DNA of 9,707 nt from Candidatus Stercoripulliclostridium merdigallinarum (GTDB taxonomy: Bacteria > Bacillota > Clostridia > Christensenellales > DTU072): assembly GCA_018714575.1 (NCBI GenBank), contig DVNF01000163.1, positions 1 through 9,707 of the forward strand. The letters run 5' to 3'. The translations under genes were made by a program, and so were the position numbers. This document shows, piece by piece, positions 1 to 6,428 of the stretch (position 1 is its first letter; every line of letters begins with the position of its first letter). The notes beneath the pieces were generated by a model that was not told the origin of the DNA, made no database searches, and saw only the letters and a program-made list of their open reading frames with translations.

Positions 1-1476
1 ATTTTGGGCGAGGAAATGCCGCCGTATTCCATAAAAGAAGAATACAAAAGAATAAAAGAAAACTACGAAAAAAACAAGGTTTTCGGAGAAGCCGTAAAAT
101 TACCTTTTATAAAGATAGGAAAAACATTTAAATTTAATTGGTTAGATAAAAAATCGGGCAATCGTGCAAAAGAAGTTGCCGAAAAATACGGTTTTGAAAT
201 CAATTTGGATACGAAAATATACGACATGTCAGTTTCTGAAAAACAGACTGTCGAGATAATAAAAGTATTGTACCGCGGCGCCGATATTCTGATTTTGGAC
301 GAACCTACCGCCGTTTTGACTCCGCAGGAAATAGATAAATTGTTTGCCGTACTACGCCGTATGCGCGACGACGGAAAATCTATCATAATCATAACTCATA
401 AATTAAACGAGGTCATGGCTGTTTCCGACAGAGTAGCGGTACTCAGAAAAGGCGAACATATAGCTACGGTAAAGACTTCGGAAACGAACGCGACGGAGCT
501 GACCAACATGATGGTCGGGCACAAGACCGATTTAAATATTGAAAGAAGTCAGCCCGTAAATCAGGAAGTAAGATTAGAAATAAAGGATCTTTCTTTTACC
601 GATCACGAGGGAGTAAAGAAGTTAGATGATATTTCCTTTACGGCATATTCGGGCGAAATTTTAGGTATCGCCGGTATAGCGGGCAGCGGTCAAAGAGAGT
701 TATTGGAAACAATAGCGGGCTTAATAAAGCCGGATAAAGGGTCTGTTTTATACACGGCACCGTCAGCGGAAAAAACGGAAAACCTTGTACGCAAATCGCC
801 GGAACAAATCAGGGAATTGGGCGTTAGGCTGTCCTTTGTACCCGAAGACAGATTGGGAATGGGTCTGGTCGGCAACATGGATATGATAGACAATATGATG
901 CTTAGATCGTATCGCAAAGGTCATTCTATGTTTGTAGACAGAAAAAATCCGAAAGAACTTGCCGAAAACATAATAAAAGAATTGGAAGTTTCTACGCCCG
1001 GTGTTCATACTCCCGTCAGAAGGCTGTCGGGCGGCAACGTACAAAAAGTCTTGGTAGGGCGCGAGATAGCCGCCGCTCCCACCGTTTTAATGGCTGCATA
1101 CCCCGTCAGAGGCTTGGATATAAACTCGTCGTATACTATATACCACTTGTTGAACCAACAAAAAGAAAAGGGCGTTGCCGTCATTTACGTCGGCGAAGAT
1201 TTGGACGTATTAATAGAACTTTGCGACAGGATATTGGTATTGTGCGCCGGTAAAATTTCGGGAATCGTCGACGGCAGACATACCAACAAAGAGGAAATAG
1301 GGCTATTGATGACTGCCGAAAGCAAAACGGCAGGGGATAAAGCCGACGATAACGAAAATTCCGCCATAAATAAAACTCCTAAAAGCAAAGCTGAAAAGAT
1401 CAAAGAAATGTTCGACAAAGGAACGCAAAAGCTGATAATCAAAATATCGAAAAAGAAAAAAGAGGTGAAAAAATAG
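1..1476 (+). CDS. nupO: Nucleoside-type ABC transporter ATP-binding protein (tandem NBD), 5'-truncated by the window edge
   Basis: This is the ATPase of a BMP/Nup-type importer, which powers uptake of nucleosides (or a related sugar-like ligand) from the cytoplasmic face of the membrane. The reading frame is open at base 1, and the Walker A of the first nucleotide-binding domain (NBD) lies outside the window. Counting from the codon at base 4, NBD1 shows a degenerate signature SVSEKQ (76-81), Walker B with DEPTA (99-103) and the H-loop His132. NBD2 has a degenerate Walker A (AGSGQRE, 226-232), the family block PEDR...GLV (280-289), signature LSGGN (341-345) and an altered Walker B (AAYPVRGLD). 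Asymmetric tandem NBDs of this kind are normal in the RbsA/MglA/NupO family. Two things are odd: about 30 extra lysine-rich residues between the GEE motif and the KYGF block of NBD1, and a lysine-rich tail of about 50 residues after GLLM. The stop touches the ATG of the first permease. Substrate is inferred from family resemblance; the lipoprotein gene would be upstream, out of view. Confidence 0.9.
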   Translation: MLGEEMPPYSIKEEYKRIKENYEKNKVFGEAVKLPFIKIGKTFKFNWLDKKSGNRAKEVAEKYGFEINLDTKIYDMSVSEKQTVEIIKVLYRGADILILDEPTAVLTPQEIDKLFAVLRRMRDDGKSIIIITHKLNEVMAVSDRVAVLRKGEHIATVKTSETNATELTNMMVGHKTDLNIERSQPVNQEVRLEIKDLSFTDHEGVKKLDDISFTAYSGEILGIAGIAGSGQRELLETIAGLIKPDKGSVLYTAPSAEKTENLVRKSPEQIRELGVRLSFVPEDRLGMGLVGNMDMIDNMMLRSYRKGHSMFVDRKNPKELAENIIKELEVSTPGVHTPVRRLSGGNVQKVLVGREIAAAPTVLMAAYPVRGLDINSSYTIYHLLNQQKEKGVAVIYVGEDLDVLIELCDRILVLCAGKISGIVDGRHTNKEEIGLLMTAESKTAGDKADDNENSAINKTPKSKAEKIKEMFDKGTQKLIIKISKKKKEVKK

Positions 1477-2655
1477 ATGATTGCCGAAAAGAAAAAAGAA
1501 AAAACCCGTCTGTTTCACCTTGTAAAAAGAACGGAATATCCTGCATGGAAAGGCTGGATAATCAGAATAATTGCCGTAGTTATCGCGCTATTTATCGGAT
1601 CGTTGGTTTGCGCCATCGTGTCCGGCGGAGCCAGCTTCGGTAAGTTCACGACGTACATGATAGATTCCGTGTTCGGCGGATCGGGCAGAAGATTATTGAA
1701 CTTATTCCAAAATACGGCGATAATGTTGATAATAGCTTTGGCGTTGTCGCCGGCATTTAAGATGAAATTTTGGAATATAGGCGCCGAAGGACAGGTTCTG
1801 ATGGGGGCGTTAGGTTCGGCAATTTGCGTAATGGAATTCGGCGACAAGGTCAGCGAACCGGTGCTGTTGCTGATAATGTTTGCAATGTCTGTGACGTTTG
1901 GAATTGCTTGGTCGGTAATACCTTCTATATTCAAAGCGCAATGGAATACAAACGAAACGCTGTTTACATTGATGATGAACTATGTGGCTATGCAAACAGT
2001 AAATATTTGTATTGCCGTTTGGATAAAATCCGGTTCGGGTATCATGCCCGCCCAACAAACGGGCAGACTGCCGTTGATTGGCGGTCAAAACTATATATTA
2101 AATATTATAATTGTCGCGATAGTGACAGTTTTGATGTTCATATATTTTAGATTCAGCAAGCACGGATATGAATTGACTGTAGTCGGCGAAAGCCAAAATA
2201 CGGCGAAATACGTCGGCATAAACATTAAAAAGGTCATCATCCGCACAATGGTCTTGGGCGGCGTTTTATGCGGCTTGGCGGGTTATTTATTATTTGCCGG
2301 CACCAACTATATGATATCCGCGGATACCGTTCAAAGCAGGGGCTTTACCGCGATATTGGTGGCTTGGCTTGGCAAGTTTAATCCCTTTATGATGGCGTTT
2401 ACATCGTTATTGTATACGTTTATAGATCAAGGTTCGGCGCACCTTGCTACCAACTTTTTCCCGGGCAGCAATTCGTTTTCGGATATAATTACCGGAATTT
2501 TCTTCTTCTTTGTCATAGGCAGCGAATTCTTTATCAACTATAAAATAGTTTTCCATAAAAAGAAAGATAAAAATAAAGGAAAGACCGCACAAACCGCCGC
2601 AGAAAATTCCTTAAATAATCAAGTTACCGCAGACACCAAGGAGGTAAAAGCCTGA
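1477..2655 (+). CDS. nupP: Nucleoside-type ABC transporter permease 1 (BPD_transp_2 family)
   Basis: This 392-residue integral membrane protein forms half of the translocation channel of the importer encoded by its neighbours. The family hallmark WNIGAEGQ is at residues 99-106, and the cytoplasmic coupling-type segment VGESQNTAKYVGI is at 236-248. Hydrophobic stretches that look like membrane spans lie near residues 28-49, 79-93, 105-120, 127-148, 162-183, 205-224, 255-275, 287-306 and 336-354. Both ends are lysine-rich and should be cytoplasmic; the C-terminal tail (about 359-392) is polar and low in complexity. The start is fixed by AGAGGTG about 10 bases upstream, and the ATG directly follows the TAG of the ATPase gene. 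The stop overlaps the next gene by one base (TGATG), so the three genes are almost certainly co-translated. Substrate assignment rests on the gene set resembling B. subtilis nupOPQ; guanosine versus other nucleosides cannot be told from the sequence. Confidence 0.92.
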   Translation: MIAEKKKEKTRLFHLVKRTEYPAWKGWIIRIIAVVIALFIGSLVCAIVSGGASFGKFTTYMIDSVFGGSGRRLLNLFQNTAIMLIIALALSPAFKMKFWNIGAEGQVLMGALGSAICVMEFGDKVSEPVLLLIMFAMSVTFGIAWSVIPSIFKAQWNTNETLFTLMMNYVAMQTVNICIAVWIKSGSGIMPAQQTGRLPLIGGQNYILNIIIVAIVTVLMFIYFRFSKHGYELTVVGESQNTAKYVGINIKKVIIRTMVLGGVLCGLAGYLLFAGTNYMISADTVQSRGFTAILVAWLGKFNPFMMAFTSLLYTFIDQGSAHLATNFFPGSNSFSDIITGIFFFFVIGSEFFINYKIVFHKKKDKNKGKTAQTAAENSLNNQVTADTKEVKA

Positions 2656-3611
2656 TGTTTTTGACATTACTTAGGAGTGCAATTAGGCTTAGTGCCGTTT
2701 ACTTGTACGGCTGTGTAGGTGAAACTATAACCGAAAAATCGGGAAATTTGAACCTTGGAACGCCGGGTATCATGTGCCTTGGCGGATTGGGCAGCATTTT
2801 GGGCGCCACTACCTATGTGTCGATCGTCGGCGAGGATAATATACAACCGTTTGGCGCCGCAATCACTTTGATTTTGTTTACCGTTATATTTGCTTGTCTG
2901 GGCGGTATGATATATAACGTACTGACTACAACGTTAAAATGCAATCAAAACGTTACAGGCTTGGCAATTACGACTTTCGGTATCGGTATGTTGAATTATT
3001 TTGGCGGCAGGGCAGATAAAGCGGGCTTTACCGATATCAGCAACATTTTTAAAACATCTTTTCCGATCGGAGATAATCCTAATTGGTTCGAAACGCTGTT
3101 TTTATCCTACGGCGCCTTAGTTTATCTTGCGATAATAATAGCTATAATCAGCGCAATAGTTTTAAAACGTACCAGAATAGGGTTAAATCTTAGGGCGGTC
3201 GGTGAAAATCCCGCCACGGCTGACGCCGCAAGCATTTCGGTAACGAAATATAAATACGTCGCCACATTGCTTGGAAGCGCAATAGCCGGACTGGGTGGTT
3301 TATTTTATCTGTTTGACCAAAGAAACGGAAATATCGAATATTTTATATCCGATTTCGGTTGGTTGGCAGTTGCGTTGGTAATATTTACGGTATGGCGTCC
3401 GAATTGGGCAATTTTAGGCTCTTTTATTTTCAGCTTGTTATATTTACTGCCGCAATATTTAAATACCGGCAGCACAGCGCAAGCGGAAGCCATTAAAATG
3501 ATACCGTACCTTGCAACGATAGTCGTTTTGATCATAACCAGCATAATCAGCAGAAGGGAATCTCAGCCGCCGGCGGCTTTGGGATTGTCGTATTTCCGAG
3601 AGGAACGCTAG
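2655..3611 (+). CDS. nupQ: Nucleoside-type ABC transporter permease 2 (BPD_transp_2 family)
   Basis: This is the second permease of the importer, 318 residues, the usual size for the NupQ/YufQ type. The N-terminal block GETITEKSGNLNLGTPGIM (22-40) corresponds to the family's GE-x-x-E-x-x-G-x-x-NLG motif. The cytoplasmic segment RAVGENPATADAASIS lies at 180-195, and the strongly conserved C-terminus PPAALGLSYFREER (305-318) is intact, which supports a full-length gene. Hydrophobic spans are visible around 38-58, 66-92, 100-116, 153-170, 202-220, 234-246, 250-268 and 284-299. Translation starts at the ATG overlapping the stop of the preceding permease by one base, with a near-perfect Shine-Dalgarno AAGGAGGT at 2638-2645, ten bases before the ATG. 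It is the last gene of the transporter operon; a hairpin with a T-run follows directly. Confidence 0.93.
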   Translation: MFLTLLRSAIRLSAVYLYGCVGETITEKSGNLNLGTPGIMCLGGLGSILGATTYVSIVGEDNIQPFGAAITLILFTVIFACLGGMIYNVLTTTLKCNQNVTGLAITTFGIGMLNYFGGRADKAGFTDISNIFKTSFPIGDNPNWFETLFLSYGALVYLAIIIAIISAIVLKRTRIGLNLRAVGENPATADAASISVTKYKYVATLLGSAIAGLGGLFYLFDQRNGNIEYFISDFGWLAVALVIFTVWRPNWAILGSFIFSLLYLLPQYLNTGSTAQAEAIKMIPYLATIVVLIITSIISRRESQPPAALGLSYFREER

Positions 3612-3619
3612 AGCCCCGC

Positions 3620-3653
3620 AGTTTCGTTTATCGATCACAACCGAAACTTTTTT
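3620..3653 (+). terminator. Probable intrinsic terminator of the transporter operon
   Basis: A 7-bp stem (AGTTTCG 3620-3626 with CGAAACT 3642-3648) encloses a 15-base loop and runs into six T residues (3648-3653). It begins nine bases after the nupQ stop. The loop is longer and the stem less GC-rich than in the strongest terminators, so efficiency may be moderate; the second hairpin at 3665-3696 could back it up. Confidence 0.65.
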
Positions 3654-3664
3654 ATCAAGATTGC

Positions 3665-3696
3665 GGATTTGCGAAAGGATGACCTTTCGCAAATTC
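3665..3696. promoter_or_regulatory. Perfect 12-bp palindrome adjoining the transketolase promoter (operator or second terminator)
   Basis: ATTTGCGAAAGG (3667-3678) and CCTTTCGCAAAT (3683-3694) are exact reverse complements separated by ATGA; in RNA the stem could extend two more pairs through a G-U and a G-C. It ends four bases before the -35 hexamer at 3701. No run of T follows on either strand, which argues against a standard intrinsic terminator and leaves room for a binding site for a dimeric regulator. The structure is seen directly; the role is inferred. Confidence 0.5.
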
Positions 3697-3700
3697 TCTG

Positions 3701-3729
3701 TTGACAGAAATCAGGCTCACGGCTACAAT
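3701..3729 (+). promoter_or_regulatory. Sigma-A promoter of the transketolase operon
   Basis: The -35 hexamer is a perfect TTGACA (3701-3706), followed by an ideal 17-base spacer and TACAAT (3724-3729), which differs from consensus at one position. Transcription would start near 3736, leaving a 5' leader of only about 22 bases that holds little besides the Shine-Dalgarno AAAGGAGG (3743-3750). So there is no room for a riboswitch or attenuator, and any control should act at the DNA level. Confidence 0.85.
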
Positions 3730-3742
3730 AAAATTAGTAATG

Positions 3743-3750
3743 AAAGGAGG
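3743..3750 (+). promoter_or_regulatory. Strong ribosome binding site for the transketolase N-terminal subunit
   Basis: AAAGGAGG lies eight bases before the ATG at 3759, an optimal arrangement that fixes the start and, together with the near-consensus promoter, suggests a highly expressed gene. Confidence 0.85.
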
Positions 3751-3758
3751 TTCCGGAT

Positions 3759-4598
3759 ATGGACGCCGAAATCGTTCGGTTAAAAAAATTGGCGAATAAT
3801 ATCAGGGAAAACATCGTCGAAGCTATCGCTTCCATAGGCGTAGGACATATAGGAGGCTGTTTGTCTATTGCCGACGTCCTTGCCGTACTGTACGGCAAAC
3901 ACATGCGCTACGATCCGAAAAATCCCAAAATGGCAGGGCGCGACAGGTTGATTTGCAGCAAAGGTCACGCCGGTCCCGCTATTTATGCGGCGTTGGCGGA
4001 AGTAGGTTTCTTCCCGAAAGAGGAATTGAAAACGCTGAACAAGGACGGTACAAGACTGCCCAGCCATTGCGATATGAACAAAACTCCCGGCGTAGATATG
4101 ACTGCCGGGTCGTTGGGTCAAGGGCTGTCTGCGGCGGTAGGCGCAGGAATCGGCAGTAAGCTTTCCAAGGACGGCGCCACGATATATGCCATAATCGGCG
4201 ACGGCGAAAGCCAGGAAGGTCAGATATGGGAAGCGGCTATGTACGCCGGCAGTCACCACCTGGACAATTTGATCGTCTTTACCGACTACAACAAAATGCA
4301 ACTTGACGGCACGACGGCGGAAATTAACGATCTGGAGCCGCTTGCCGACAAATGGCGCGCCTTTAACTTTGCCGTTTGGGATATCCCCGGAAACGACGTA
4401 GAGGCAATCGACGCCGCCGTTACCGCAGCCAAAGCTTTGACCGGCAAGCCCAAAATGATTATTTTGAACACCGTAAAAGGCAAGGGCGTTTCCTTTGTAG
4501 AAGCGGCAAAAGTCGGCAGCCATTCGATGAACATCTCCGCCGACGACCGCGACAAAGCCATAAAAGAATTGGAAGGAGAGTGCAGAAATGGAGATTAA
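3759..4598 (+). CDS. tktN: Transketolase, N-terminal (thiamine diphosphate-binding) subunit
   Basis: Transketolase moves two-carbon units between sugar phosphates in the cytosolic non-oxidative pentose phosphate pathway. This 279-residue protein matches the first third of a fused enzyme. Visible motifs are GHIGG (29-33), SKGHAGPA (67-74), LPSHCD (100-105), AGSLGQGLS (116-124), the thiamine diphosphate/metal motif GDGESQEG (147-154) running to the Asn in DYNKMQLDG (176-184), and GKGVSF (241-246). His30, His70 and His103 occupy positions expected for conserved active-site histidines of the family. The start is set by AAAGGAGG eight bases upstream. The gene ends inside the next one (11-base overlap), so the two halves should be made in equal amounts and assemble into one enzyme. 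It has its own promoter and is separated by a terminator from the nucleoside transporter, though ribose from imported nucleosides would feed this pathway. A two-gene split is a known arrangement in Clostridia, archaea and others, not a frameshift. Confidence 0.95.
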   Translation: MDAEIVRLKKLANNIRENIVEAIASIGVGHIGGCLSIADVLAVLYGKHMRYDPKNPKMAGRDRLICSKGHAGPAIYAALAEVGFFPKEELKTLNKDGTRLPSHCDMNKTPGVDMTAGSLGQGLSAAVGAGIGSKLSKDGATIYAIIGDGESQEGQIWEAAMYAGSHHLDNLIVFTDYNKMQLDGTTAEINDLEPLADKWRAFNFAVWDIPGNDVEAIDAAVTAAKALTGKPKMIILNTVKGKGVSFVEAAKVGSHSMNISADDRDKAIKELEGECRNGD

Positions 4599-5535
4599 CG
4601 AAAAAACCTTGATGCGCGACGTACTAGTCGATTTCCTCCGCAAAACCATGACGACGAACCCGAAAGTCGTAGTCGTGGACGCCGACCTTGCAAAGTGCGC
4701 CGGAACGATAGCTTTGGAAAAGGAATTTCCCGACCGAGCGTTGAACGTGGGCATAGCAGAAGCCAATATGGCGGGCATAGCCGCAGGTTTATCGACCTAC
4801 GGATACATTCCCTTTATCACCTCGTTTGCGCCGTTTGCGTCCAGGAGAATAGCCGACCAAGCCATGATTTCCATTTGCTACGCCAAACAAAACGTCAAAA
4901 TCGTAGGGACAGACCCCGGTATCGCCGCACAGCTGAACGGCGGCACTCACATGCCCTTTGAAGATATGGCGATATATCGCGCAATACCCGATATTCTGTT
5001 GTACGAACCCACCGACGCGGCAGAGTTAAACGCCGCGTTGCCAAAGATCCTGGACTACCCCAAACCCGTCTATATCAGGTTGCACAGGAAGAATCCGCGG
5101 CTGTTGCACGACAGCGATTGTAAGTTCGATCTTATGCGCGCCGAAGTGTTGCGCAAAGGTATAGACATCACCTTTGTCGCGTCCGGAATAATGGTCGAAA
5201 CGGCATTGGACGCAGCAGCGGAGCTGGAAAAAGAAGAAGTTTCGGCAGAGGTAATTTGTTGTCCCGTATGGAAGCCTTTGGATACCCAAACCATAATAAA
5301 TTCCTTTAAAAAGACAGGATGCGCCTTGACCTTGGAAAACCACAACGTTTGCGGAGGATTGGGCTCTGCCGTGGCCGAAGCCGCCGCCGAAAATTACCCC
5401 GTTCCCATGTACAGGATCGGCGTCAGGGAAAAGTTCGGCGAAGTCGGCAAAGTCGACTATCTGCGTAAAGTCTATAATCTGGAAGTTTCCGACGTCGTCG
5501 AACACGCAAAGAAAGTGCTGGACATGAAAAAGTAA
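4588..5535 (+). CDS. tktC: Transketolase, C-terminal subunit (pyrimidine-binding and C-terminal domains)
   Basis: This 315-residue partner completes the split transketolase. It carries the pyrimidine-binding domain with the catalytic-type Glu58 in NVGIAEANM (53-61), which activates the cofactor across the subunit interface, and the family blocks SFAPFASRRIADQ (79-91), GGTHMPFEDMA (118-128) and PVYIRLHRKNPR (160-171). The C-terminal regulatory-type domain follows with VASG (197-200) and ENHNVCGGLGSAVAE (250-264). The fold is shared with the C-terminal half of DXS and the beta subunit of E1 dehydrogenases, but the pairing with a transketolase N-subunit settles the identity. The ATG at 4588 overlaps the upstream gene by 11 bases in another frame and is preceded by GGAAGGAGAG (4571-4580), seven bases away, giving tight coupling. 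Nothing is missing or broken. Confidence 0.94.
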   Translation: MEINEKTLMRDVLVDFLRKTMTTNPKVVVVDADLAKCAGTIALEKEFPDRALNVGIAEANMAGIAAGLSTYGYIPFITSFAPFASRRIADQAMISICYAKQNVKIVGTDPGIAAQLNGGTHMPFEDMAIYRAIPDILLYEPTDAAELNAALPKILDYPKPVYIRLHRKNPRLLHDSDCKFDLMRAEVLRKGIDITFVASGIMVETALDAAAELEKEEVSAEVICCPVWKPLDTQTIINSFKKTGCALTLENHNVCGGLGSAVAEAAAENYPVPMYRIGVREKFGEVGKVDYLRKVYNLEVSDVVEHAKKVLDMKK

Positions 5536-5566
5536 CAGTCGAACGGATAAACGGTCAGATATTTAA

Positions 5567-5621
5567 AAACGCCCGAATGCGGAATGTTCAGGTCTTACCA
5601 AACTCCTGCCCTCGGGCGTTT
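5567..5621. terminator. Long hairpin downstream of the transketolase genes (possible terminator)
   Basis: AAACGCCCGA (5567-5576) pairs perfectly with TCGGGCGTTT (5612-5621), a 10-bp GC-rich-core stem around a 35-base loop. A smaller CAGG/CCTG stem (5589-5592 with 5605-5608) could form inside. Only three T residues close the + strand side, so termination would be weak in this direction; on the opposite strand the stem ends in TTTTT. It lies 31 bases after the tktC stop. It could be a terminator, an RNA-stabilising 3' end, or part of a small structured RNA. Confidence 0.4.
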
Positions 5622-5669
5622 GACGTTAACGAAGGCGCACTTCGAGCGAAAAAAATGACGAAACCGTTT

Positions 5670-5691
5670 CGCGCATACGCGCGTATTTTTT
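5670..5691 (+). terminator. Candidate intrinsic terminator of the transketolase operon
   Basis: A short all-GC stem (CGCGC 5670-5674 with GCGCG 5679-5683) holds an ATAC tetraloop and is followed by TA and six T residues (5686-5691). The stem is only 5 bp and the T-run is offset by two bases, so this is a moderate call. It sits between the tkt genes and the promoter proposed at 5700. Confidence 0.5.
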
Positions 5692-5699
5692 ATTATATA

Positions 5700-5728
5700 T
5701 TGACTTATAAGGCGGAATAGTTTAAGAT
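5700..5728 (+). promoter_or_regulatory. Putative sigma-A promoter for the propeller-like/HD gene pair
   Basis: TTGACT (5700-5705) is one base from the -35 consensus and is followed after exactly 17 bases by TAAGAT (5723-5728), a fair -10. Transcription would be expected at about 5735, essentially at the ATG of the next gene (5736), which predicts a leaderless or near-leaderless message. The AT-rich stretch just upstream (5684-5700) could serve as an UP-like element. The prediction rests on sequence match alone. Confidence 0.5.
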
Positions 5729-5735
5729 ATTTACG

Positions 5736-6425
5736 ATGAATATATTCAAAAAAACTCAGCCGAAGCCGCAGGATTGGGCATTTCTGTCTGTAAAAGGCGA
5801 ATACCGATTCTACTATGCGTTAAACGGCGGAGTATACGAAAGAAGATCATACGACGGCGCGGAATGGACGGAGCCCGTCTTGTTGTTCGTTCGGCACGGG
5901 ATCAGCGGCGTTCAAGCCGTCGGCGTGCGACAAAAAATTTATTTATTGGTTGCCGCGGGAAAGAAATTATACCTGTATATGCCTTCGGGCGGCGCTTACG
6001 TCGGATATCCGTACCCCGTGATCGACAGGTTTCCGAATACTTCGTTCAAAGCCGCTCGCTCGGACGGGGAATATCTGCTGTTTGCGGCAAAAAACGGCGA
6101 AATATTTAAATTTACTTCGGTAAACTGTATAGATTGGGACAGGGAAACGGTAAAGGCGGTCGGCTTTTCGCATCTTCCGGAAGGCGCGGTTTCCCCGATG
6201 GAAGGGTATAAATATATTTTATATTCGGACGCCGCGTCGTCATACATAGCTATTACCGAAGGCGTAGAACGCAGGGTGATAGCCGAAACGCAAATAGGCG
6301 CCGCCGGTCTGAAATGCGGCATGATCGCCGGAAAGCATGTATTTTATACCGCAAACGGTTCGGAGCCGATGTTTATCGAACCCGAATCGGTAGCGTTTGC
6401 CTTTGAAAGCAAGGAGAAGCTGTAA
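5736..6425 (+). CDS. Uncharacterised beta-propeller-like repeat protein
   Basis: I do not recognise this 229-residue protein. It has no signal peptide or membrane span, so it is probably cytoplasmic. It is rich in alternating hydrophobic/aromatic strands. Two 28-residue segments (20-47 and 110-137) align without gaps: both have GEY at positions 2-4, NG at 11-12, Ser at 19 and Trp at 25, with S-x-[DN]-x-x-x-W resembling a shortened Asp-box of BNR/sialidase repeats. Weaker similar units begin near 64, 156 and 198, giving a spacing of about 42-47 residues, as in propeller blades. About five blades would be few for a closed propeller, so it may be partial or oligomeric. The start is forced: an in-frame TAG lies at 5718-5720 and no other start codon occurs before 5736. 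No Shine-Dalgarno is visible at the right distance. The HD-domain gene follows three bases after the stop, so the two are probably co-transcribed. The fold is inference and the function unknown. Confidence 0.75.
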   Translation: MNIFKKTQPKPQDWAFLSVKGEYRFYYALNGGVYERRSYDGAEWTEPVLLFVRHGISGVQAVGVRQKIYLLVAAGKKLYLYMPSGGAYVGYPYPVIDRFPNTSFKAARSDGEYLLFAAKNGEIFKFTSVNCIDWDRETVKAVGFSHLPEGAVSPMEGYKYILYSDAASSYIAITEGVERRVIAETQIGAAGLKCGMIAGKHVFYTANGSEPMFIEPESVAFAFESKEKL

Positions 6426-6428
6426 GAA

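Noticed and set aside
1..1476. Treating the ATPase as a pseudogene because its signature and second Walker motifs are degenerate
   Set aside because: Degenerate second sites are normal for tandem-NBD sugar/nucleoside ABC ATPases, and the frame is intact.
3612..3758. Riboswitch upstream of transketolase (for example a thiamine pyrophosphate switch)
   Set aside because: The near-consensus promoter leaves a leader of about 22 bases, and no conserved riboswitch core is seen in the gap.
3780..4778. 332-residue open frame on the minus strand across tktN and tktC
   Set aside because: It lies antisense to two clearly conserved enzyme genes, has no ribosome site, and its residue pattern (rich in Phe, Val, Arg, Ala) is a by-product of the codon bias.
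3759..5535. Reading the two transketolase genes as a frameshifted single gene
   Set aside because: The second gene has its own ribosome site and ATG in a sensible place, and split transketolases are a known arrangement in related bacteria.
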